Positions 56,715-64,000 of a stretch of 64,000 nt of DNA are shown here, in pieces (position 1 is the first letter of the stretch; every line of letters begins with the position of its first letter). The stretch is from contig JAQFVV010006354.1 of NCBI GenBank assembly GCA_028023455.1, positions 2,245,615 to 2,309,614 on the forward strand, read 5' to 3'. The notes beneath the pieces are model-generated. The model ran no database searches, was not told where the DNA came from, and worked only from the letters and a program-made list of their open reading frames with translations. A program made the position numbers and the translations under genes. Source of the DNA: Epiperipatus broadwayi (taxonomy: Eukaryota; Onychophora; Udeonychophora; Euonychophora; Peripatidae).

Positions 56715-56927
56715 AAAACGAAGATTTGCACGGGTTAAATATATAAAATACATATTTTGCGGGTTCATCCATGTTAAAAACTTTTAATATCAATATACTG
56801 ACGTTTCGACTTGGTCACACAAGCCATCCACAGAGTTATAAAAAGGTAGAAAGACGGTTGTAGAGGCGCTACAATCACTGGTTTGAATAAAACATTAAAA
56901 ATCCCACCAATAGCAAAAATGTTAAAT

Positions 56928-57932
56928 TTAAGAATGTTTTTTAAAGAAATCTTTCCAAATAGGAGGAAGTTTGCACGTATCATCTCGCTTATTGATACAA
57001 TCTGGCCTTTTAAGTATCTCAATGGCTTCTCTGATTTTGCATTGGTAGAGATTATCACATCTGGATATGATCCTGGTACTAGAAAAATCTATTTTATGAC
57101 CTGAATCTATAGTATGGAGTGAGAGTGCTGATGATGATGAGTGTTGTTTAACTGCATTAGCATGCTCATCTCTCCTAACACTGATGCGATGATTACTCAT
57201 ACCTATGTAAGAAGCTTTACAATTTTTACATGAGATTTGATAGACACCATGAGATTCAAGAGGGATTGAATCCTTAGGCTTGGTTATTATATTGCTGATC
57301 TTTTGATGAGCAGAAAATGCTGTATCTATGTTATAGCATTTTAATATACGTCCATTACTGTCTGTAGTTCCTTTTACATATGGATCACAAATCCTAATAG
57401 CTGATTTATCATCTTTTTGTTTCCTATTTTGTCTATTTTGGGCTTGAAATAAGGCTTTTTTTATAAATTTGTAATTATAACTATTTGCTAATAAAACACT
57501 ATTAATATGATTTATTTCTTCTTTCAGATGTGTGTCATCTGAAAGGTTAATTGCTCTATTTAAAAGAGTTTTGGCTATAGAAACTATCTGAGTTGGGTGA
57601 TGATGAGAATGTAAATGTAAATATCTGTCTGTGTGTGTATCCTTTCTGTAAATAGAAAAAGATAAACTATTTAGTGTTCTGGTGACTAGAACATCAAGAA
57701 AAGGGAGTTTTCCATCAGACTCTGTCTCCATTGTAAATTTAATATGAGGATGCATATTATTTAAATGTAAGAAAAAATCATCTAATGTATTTTTTCCATG
57801 TTGCCATATGACAAAAGTGTCATCTATGTATCTGAGCCAAATGAGAGGTTTTAAAGATGATGATTCTAAAGCACGAGTTTCTATATATTCCATGAATAAA
57901 TCAGCTATTACTCCTGAGATAGGTGAGCCCAT
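56928..57932 (-). CDS. PLE protein, intact from RT motif B to the end (copy D)
   Basis: A 334-residue open frame, the 5'-truncated end of a PLE protein. MGSPISGVIADLF (1-13) is RT motif B and LRYIDDTFVIWQ (33-44) is motif C with the Asp pair. LPFLDVLVTR (76-85) and IYRKDTHTDRYLH (94-106) are typical of the PLE thumb. A basic linker (about 155-180) is followed by GVYQISC (229-235), CKNC (235-238) and SYIGMSNHRISVRRDEH (241-257), the GIY-YIG nuclease with its Arg-rich helix; Glu302 (KIREAIEI) is the likely metal-binding Glu. Without fingers and motif A it cannot be a working RT, but the nuclease domain looks intact. The first Met is internal to the original protein, not a true start. Confidence 0.88.
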   Translation of the reverse strand: MGSPISGVIADLFMEYIETRALESSSLKPLIWLRYIDDTFVIWQHGKNTLDDFFLHLNNMHPHIKFTMETESDGKLPFLDVLVTRTLNSLSFSIYRKDTHTDRYLHLHSHHHPTQIVSIAKTLLNRAINLSDDTHLKEEINHINSVLLANSYNYKFIKKALFQAQNRQNRKQKDDKSAIRICDPYVKGTTDSNGRILKCYNIDTAFSAHQKISNIITKPKDSIPLESHGVYQISCKNCKASYIGMSNHRISVRRDEHANAVKQHSSSSALSLHTIDSGHKIDFSSTRIISRCDNLYQCKIREAIEILKRPDCINKRDDTCKLPPIWKDFFKKHS

Positions 57933-57945
57933 AGGAGTACCAAAA

Positions 57946-58210
57946 ACTTAAAAGGCCAGATTGTATCAATAAGCGAGATGATACGTGCAAACTTCCTCCT
58001 ATTTGGAAAGATTTCTTTAAAAAACATTCTTAAATTTAACATTTTTGCTATTGGTGGGATTTTTAATGTTTTATTCAAACCAGTGATTGTAGCGCCTCTA
58101 CAACCGTCTTTCTACCTTTTTATAACTCTGTGGATGGCTTGTGTGACCAAGTCGAAATGTCAGTATATTGATATTAAAAGTTTTTAACACGGATGAACCC
58201 GCAAAATATG

Positions 58211-58216
<6 letters not shown>
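57946..58216 (+). repeat. Inverted copy of PLE D 3' end
   Basis: Reverse complement of about 56711-56990 with almost no changes (ATTGTATCAATAAGCGAG, AGCGCCTCTACAACCGTC, GTGACCAAGTCGAAATGTCA). Confidence 0.92.
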
Positions 58217-58244
<28 letters not shown>

Positions 58245-58246
<2 letters not shown>

Positions 58247-59020
58247 TGTAGAAAACAAATTTCTTTGCTTTCTCACAATAAATAAAAAAAATAAGAATTT
58301 ATCAAACATATCAGTCTATATGTATGTTTATATATGTATATACTACTATGATATAAGCAAGTATGTAGGATACCCTATTTGCCTACCACATGGTCTGAAT
58401 TCAAATATTGAAAAAGAAATTGGGTTAGGTGTGTAGGTAAGTTGTAAGCCATCTCTTACAACACACCCCTCTTAAACAGTTAAAAATTTAAACTAGCTTT
58501 CAAATTTTAGCACTAACAAGTACAATAAAAATGTATGATTACTTTGGGTTTGGTGAAGGGTTACTATATTAATTTCCTTACTTTTTAACTTTTTCCCCTC
58601 CTTTTTTTAACTGCTGGTTTTGGGAAGTTCAAATAGTGTGCTGGATTAGAGCTTTGATGGTTTTACAATAGAGGCATTACCAAGAGTATGTCTCTGTTAC
58701 AGAAGGCACATGAAATTATTTATTTGCTATGCTTCTCCATGCTCCTATGAGACTTATTGGGCACTGAAGGTCTAGCCAAATATCAAAACATGTTTATTTA
58801 AGTTAGCATCTATTTATCCCCTTTATTGCATTTATGTCTTCCTTGGGAAATACCCTCATCAAATGTAATTTCCCTAATCCTGTACTATATATGTGTTTAT
58901 ACACATATACATATATTTTTTATAATACATTGCACTTGCTATTGTGATAAAGTTTACACATTTTTTGTTATTTATAAATCTCATCTATATTAAAAAAAAT
59001 CCTGATATTATCCTGCATTC
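58245..59020. other. A+T-rich spacer
   Basis: No gene seen. It could contain the decayed 3' end of the LTR-element-like block that follows. Confidence 0.4.
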
Positions 59021-59023
59021 TTT

Positions 59024-59290
59024 CTAACATCCAAAATAAGGCTTTAAGATATGAGCAATATATGTGCCAAGAATCTCTCCTCCTTGGTTTACCCAAAATG
59101 CATTTGGACCTGACTGCTTAACTATGGTGTATTGTCCCTCAGATGTATTGCTAAACTTATGATATTTATCTACATGTGGTTTACTGGGATGTGGAGTTTT
59201 TATTAGCACTCTGTCTCCAATTCTGAATTTATATTTAGATCTTGTATTCTAATTTCTATGATTTAACTCCATAGCAAATTGCTCTCAAGC
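59024..59290 (-). pseudogene. Integrase C-terminal domain of a Ty3/gypsy-like element
   Basis: On the minus strand: EQFAMELNHRN, a TAG stop, SKYKFRIGDRVLIKTPHP, then EGQYTIVKQSGPNAFWV and GTYIAHILKPYF. The GDRVLI strand, the GQYTIVKQ core (a GPY/F-type module) and the final L(K/R)PYF are those of the SH3-like C-terminal domain of gypsy-type integrases. The catalytic DDE core is not visible upstream. The coding block immediately upstream (59.9-61.9 kb) is of different character, so pol appears largely deleted. Confidence 0.7.
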
Positions 59291-59612
59291 TTGCAAAATA
59301 TTTTATTATTTAACTATTATAATCCACATGGCTACAGGTTTCTATTTGTTGTAACCATAACAATTTGAAAACATTCTATAAAGAATGTTAAATAAATTTA
59401 TTACTTAATCTAAGACTTGTATTAATTTAAAACTTATCTTCATTTAAATGACTGAGTAAGTTATCATTTTACATTTAAAGAATAATATAAAAAATCTAAG
59501 GTTTTATAGAATAAATGAATGTCTTCATTTATGGCATATCATTGGGCAATTTTTTTTCTGTCAGTATCTATCATTGTCAAAATTTCTCTATGTACTTTAC
59601 AAAATTTTAGTG

Positions 59613-59945
59613 AAATTCAGTTCCTATTCATAGTCTTTTTCATGTTCCAATGGTCTACAATCTTTTAAGATCCTTCTCAAAAATGTGCCTTTTATTTTAA
59701 GCCATGTTATTCACATTCCTAATGTATGTGAATGGGCTTTTATATGTGTTGCACAACTTGTGAAACTGTATAGTTAAATTCAATTCCTATTCATAGTCCT
59801 ATTCATCTTCCAGTGGTCTACAATCTTTTAAGGTTCTTCCCAAACATGTGATTTTTCTTTTAAGCAATGTTATTCACATGCCTAATGTATGTGAATGGGC
59901 CTTCATATGTATTTCACAGCTTGTGAAACTGTATCTGTTCGATTA
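59613..59945 (-). repeat. 163 bp tandem duplication
   Basis: TTCCTATTCATAGTC starts copies at 59621 and 59784. The shared body includes GGTCTACAATCTTTTAAG, CTAATGTATGTGAATGGGC and CACAACTTGTGAAACTGTAT. The right copy runs into the 3' end of the open frame 59903-60487, so the left copy is a duplicated gene end. The period is not a multiple of three. Confidence 0.85.
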
Positions 59946-61190
59946 ATGGACTCCAACATGATGGTTTGCCTTTCCATCGTTGAATTCTTTATACCCAGAT
60001 CATCATCGGGATCATAAAGAAGTTTAAACTTCCTCAAAGTATGACTAAGATGATCAAAGATATAACTTTTAACTACATAATCAAATTTAATACTTTTGAA
60101 AATGTGCTTATCTCTTGAAATGGCTTCTTGAGTTGACACTATTTTATTTTGAAAACCATCATCATGACTGTAAGTGTTAACTTGATAGCTTATTTTAAAC
60201 TTCCAGCAGTGTTTATTCAAATCACGCTGAGTTCCTTTGATGCATGGTTTAACCATTTCCACACTTCTTGTACATGAAATTGCTGTGTGAGCATTAGTGC
60301 CACGTTTATTCATCTTTGGATTCAACCTTTCTAAATTAGGCTTGAAGGAATAATACTCAATGCAATTTTCGAAAAACTGTGATGTCTGATCAGTGGAAAA
60401 TTCAGAATCAAGTGAGATTTCTGCAATGTAAGAATGTCTAGTACCCTGAGAAGATTCAAAAATGAACCCACACAAATCATTTTGCAAGACAATGACTTGT
60501 CATCATTTATCTAAACTGGGAATTATAATCTCATCATTTCCTTCACAGATAATAGACCACTTTCCAATGCCTAAATCTGTGGAATCAGATGAGAATAGAA
60601 TAAGTTGACTAAAAGTGTCAAGTTTATCTTAATTGTGTGTAGTCTGTGAATTTTTTAAAAACTGTTTTCGAGCTTCAAGCTCATCTGAGGCATCCATGAA
60701 ACTACCACCAGGACACATCGTAATATATTTCCTATTTATAAGAAACCTAAAGCAACCAATATTACCATTGGATAATTTCAAAATTGCGATATCACTCCAA
60801 AAATAATGGTAATGTTGATTATGTGCATTGTACCAGTTACACTTACAATAAGGTTTCTTCAGCAATATCTCTTTTCTATCTTTAAGCATAAATTCTTCAA
60901 CTGCTTCTTTATCCAATCTTGAAGTGGTTACTGAGATGTTGTCTTCATATTTCATTTTCGTGGAGTTTATTTGTGGGGTTAGTAATGGAATAATTAGATT
61001 ATTCTAATCTATGTTTGGTACCATCTCTCCTAAAGTAAGATTTATAGGATGCTCTTAAGTCTCATCTTTAGAGACCTGAGATATCCAACCAACAGAAAAT
61101 TCAGCATCAAGTAATTTTTTTCCAATAAAAAAATGTTTAGTGCCATCATTTGATTCAACTTCTTCATCTCATGCATTTGAATGATGATCC
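59903..61190 (-). pseudogene. Unrecognised retroelement-associated frame with in-frame stops
   Basis: One minus-strand frame runs from about 61190 to 59903 (about 430 codons), with stops near 61190, 61050, 61000, 60630 and a TGA-TGA pair near 60500. Open pieces are 60955-60629 (KKPYCKCNWYNAHNQHYHYF, MCPGGSFMDASDELEARKQF) and 60487-59903 (NKHCWKFKISYQVNTYSHDD, KFKLLYDPDDDLGIKN). ESNDGTKHFFIG...LDAEFS (about 61150) and ESSQGTRHSYIA...LDSEFS (about 60460) look like two copies of one motif. It lies between a gag-like coiled coil and an integrase tail, hence probably part of a retroelement polyprotein, but I recognise no protease, RT or RNase H motif. Confidence 0.5.
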
Positions 61191-61199
61191 AACTTTGTA

Positions 61200-61865
61200 T
61201 TAATGGATTAAAGTTCCTCCATTTTTGCTTTCATTTTTGCCTCTATCTTATACACATCACTTTTACATTCTTCTCTCAAGAGACATATATCTCCCTTTAT
61301 TTCTGCCTCTAACTTGCTCACATCATCCCTAGTGGCCATACTTTTAACATCACATTCATATCTTCCCTCATGGCATCCATTTTATTGCACATACTAGCAG
61401 TTATCTTTGCCTCCAGATATTCATGTTTGATTATAAAGTTGCATTTATTCTCGACTTCATACTATTCATATTTGATTCCAACCTGTCCATTTTTTATTTA
61501 TGGCATTGATATCAGTTTTCATACTATTGATACTTGTTTTCATTTCTGTTTTCATATTATTCATCTTTTTATTCATACTGTTCATATGGACCATCATTAT
61601 CTTGTTCATCGTTTCTTAAAACATTTGTGGTGCAATGAAATTATTTTTAGTATCCTGTACTACTTTACTTTCATATGCTTGAATAATTTTGTCAGTTGGG
61701 ACTTCTTGCATCTGGAAAGCTATTTGGCTTTCCTCCAGTCTCTGTGATTCATTCTCCTCCATCATAGACTCCCCCAGGAGTTTGGATCAATAAACAACCC
61801 TCCCCATTACTATTATCAATATCACTCTCCCCTTCAACAACACTAATATCTAACATCTCTTCCAT
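61200..61865 (-). pseudogene. Gag-like coiled-coil protein, N-terminal part (broken)
   Basis: Starts MEEMLDISVVEGESDIDNSN at 61865 on the minus strand. After a shift, NESQRLEESQIAFQMQEVPT and IIQAYESKVVQDTKNNFIAP follow, then a stop. The rest is Met/Lys/Asn-rich coiled coil (HMNSMNKKMNNMKTEMKTS, INSMKTDINAINKKW) and further decayed heptads to about 61200. The acidic N-terminus followed by a long coiled coil resembles the gag-like frame at 23.7-24.5 kb. Assignment as gag rests on this context and on the integrase tail downstream; no capsid or zinc-knuckle motif was seen. Confidence 0.45.
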
Positions 61866-64000
61866 AAATTTCTATACTTTTACTTTTAAATACTAATCCA
61901 ATTCAAAGTAACGTTTATCTAAATAATTATTAAAAAAATTTGTACATATAAATATCAAATACAATACTGTCGGGCTTCTAACCACTTCATAACATTATTT
62001 ACTTATTTACTATCTATTTTTTTAAACTGGTGTTTAAGCTTGTCTAATTCCTATATTACCAATTTCACTTATTGATTCTTTATTAAGACATTGATCTATT
62101 TGTTCTCTCCATCACATGTTGCATTCATCACTTAGTTTGTTATTTACTTTTAATGTGAATTTTAAATTTCCAAAAAAAATAATTGATATATCTCTTCATC
62201 ATCATTCCTATCGAATATATACTGGTCTTATATAAAAGAGTATGTCCAATATGGGTTTAAGATTTAAAGCTTAAGGATAAAACAATATATATATATTCTA
62301 ACCCAGTAAAAGAGCGAATGATGACTTCTATTAAAATAAATGTGCGAATTCAATAAAGAAATAAACGAGACTTCTTTTATTATGAAAGAGAATTCGGAAA
62401 GCCTAATCGCTTCCTTCTATGATTCGGGTAGCAAACCCTATATTTTACCTAATATATCTCGACGTTAGGTTAGTTATAATAATTCAGCTACAGCAATATG
62501 CAGTTCAGACAGAGATAGAATAAAAAAAATTATCATTAATAAATAAATTTAAAAGGAAAATTTAGAATAACTAACATTCTTTCTCTATCCAAAACTCATT
62601 CTCTGAGCTGTAAGTACTTGCACGGTTTGACAATGATGATGATGATTTCATGTTATTGTTAATATTACTGAGTAAAATAAAACATTCATTAATTTACCAA
62701 TATGATCTCAATATTTTGTTATTATACAATTAGAAGTTTCAATCTCTTAAGCCATGCCACGCTTGTAATATTGATCATAATGAATCAATTCTAAATTTAA
62801 GAGCACTTATAATAATGACACTAATCTCAGGGTTCTCTGTTATTTTTAAAGAAAAATGCTCGGCAGTATTGTGTTGTCGCATATGACTGACATTCTGGTC
62901 GGCTATAGGAAACATTTACCTTATTTAAATTCCAGGTGTCTTCATCCACATATCAACTATTATAATATTTAATGAGATGATAACCATATTCAATAACAAC
63001 GCATAATTTTGAATAATACATCCATTTTATCCAGAATCTCAGTGGGAATGATGAAAAGACAAGGGTGATTTTGTGTCCTTTCATTATCCATGACAACACA
63101 ATAATTTAACTAAGATTTATTACTTAGACACTTCACTTAATTGTGTACGGAACAATGTGCAACCAAAACCTACTAGTTTGGGAATAAAATGATTTTACAC
63201 ACACATAAAATAAAATGTCTTGGTCTGAAGTTTTCAATTCCATAAATAATTCTTATTGAATTAAAATATAACGAAATATTCTGATCTGCTTACAATTGTC
63301 TATCTGGTGTATTGAATTTAAGATTTCATAAATGATTTTGGACTTAAGAAAGTATTGCAAGTATTATGCCAATATACTTTTATTTAGCACACAAGAAAAA
63401 TGACTCAAAACAACTTGTAACAAGACTATAATTTATTATTAAATTTTAACAAGATTATAATTTATTATTACAGTTTAACAAAACTATCCTTTGTGATTAA
63501 CATAATAAACAAACATATACAATTTATTCGATCCCATATGGATAAAACAAAATATAACTAACATTACTTTGTCTATACTTTTAGACCTGGATTCGAACTA
63601 CTTCTTCATCTTTTTACATTTATGCAATTTGAATACACACAAAAAAAATAATACATTTTATTATCGATACATCAACTCATCCATTTAATGTATCTTATGT
63701 GAACGGCTACTTAACTTTATTAACTAACTATTTATTTTAAAATAAAAATAATATGATTCTAGGCAATGCGTACAAATGATTTTTATAATCATATCATTTA
63801 ATTAAATGATAGTTTTTATTTAGATAACTTATTATAATTTATGGGTTATTTATCAGAAGTTACACTTATTATTTTAATGTTTACCTTAATAACAACTGAA
63901 GTTGTTATACACAGTGTATTCCTCAGTATAAGTTATATTGTGAGTGCTAATTAATCATTAACCCAAATTAAACCTAGTATTTGAACCCTCCATTGACAAG
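61866..64000. other. A+T-rich spacer; possible LTR remnant not proven
   Basis: No gene seen. Sequence at about 62220-62480 (TATAAAAGAG, AATTCAATAAAGAAATAAAC) has TATA-like and polyadenylation-like words of the kind found in LTRs, but no second copy lies in the window, so it cannot be called. Confidence 0.35.

Larger units (their letters stand above)
56711..58216 (-). mobile_element. Penelope-like element, copy D (5'-truncated, inverted ends)
   Basis: The 3' terminus begins at 56711 (GTTAAAACGAAGATTTGCAC). The coding part runs on the minus strand to about 57945, inside the RT (FGTPMGS). There it joins an inverted copy of its own last ~270 bp (57946-58216), which ends with ACGGATGAACCCGCAAAATA and runs into (AT)n (58217-58244). 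The inverted ends are almost identical, so this is the youngest PLE copy here. Confidence 0.92.

Noticed and set aside
62220-62480. 5' LTR of the decayed gag/integrase block
   Set aside because: TATA-like and AATAAA-like words exist, but no second copy is present in the window and no termini can be defined.

Overview
The window is A+T-rich nuclear DNA (by eye about three quarters A+T) from a eukaryote, most likely an invertebrate animal. The evidence is the absence of dense bacterial-style genes, more than twenty long (AT)n microsatellites, and animal-type retroelements: an RTE/BovB-like LINE, a second non-LTR LINE, several Penelope-like elements (PLEs) with GIY-YIG endonucleases, and Ty3/gypsy-like LTR relics. 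I cannot resolve the phylum from sequence alone. I found no host protein gene I would defend; two GC-richer patches near 39.5-40.6 kb could be exons but are weak.

Layout. 0-7 kb: A+T-rich spacer with a fold-back repeat (1.23-1.53 kb) and a small RTE relic (4.14-4.47 kb). 7.0-10.5 kb: a decayed LINE sitting exactly between ~129 bp terminal inverted repeats, an unusual architecture. 12.5-15.3 kb: dispersed repeat modules (here called A and B), a two-copy ~305 bp tandem repeat and compound microsatellites. 15.6-16.8 kb: PLE copy A. 19.5 kb: a tRNA-like sequence. 21.2-25.5 kb: an LTR-like element with ~0.97 kb direct repeats, a broken coiled-coil gag-like frame, no visible pol and a possible 6 bp target duplication. 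25.7-26.2 kb: a second A/B repeat. 28.4-29.5 kb: relic of a different PLE. 33.8-39.3 kb: PLE copies B and C of the same family as A, head to head, with C preceded by a partial tandem copy (pseudo-LTR). 41-48.9 kb: a ~416 bp repeat family (one dispersed copy plus a tandem/inverted cluster), two relics of further PLEs and an RTE relic. 51.7-52.0 kb: a nearly perfect long hairpin. 53.3-56.6 kb: an RTE element with an uninterrupted 995-residue endonuclease/reverse transcriptase frame, the best preserved gene here. 56.7-58.2 kb: PLE copy D with the longest intact PLE frame. 59.0-61.9 kb: a decayed LTR-retrotransposon-like coding block with gag-like coiled coil at one end and an integrase C-terminal domain at the other.

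The window is therefore a retroelement graveyard with one LINE that may be recent. Recurrent themes are retroelement ends abutting (AT)n tracts, and inverted terminal duplications in both the PLE copies and the 7-10.5 kb LINE composite.
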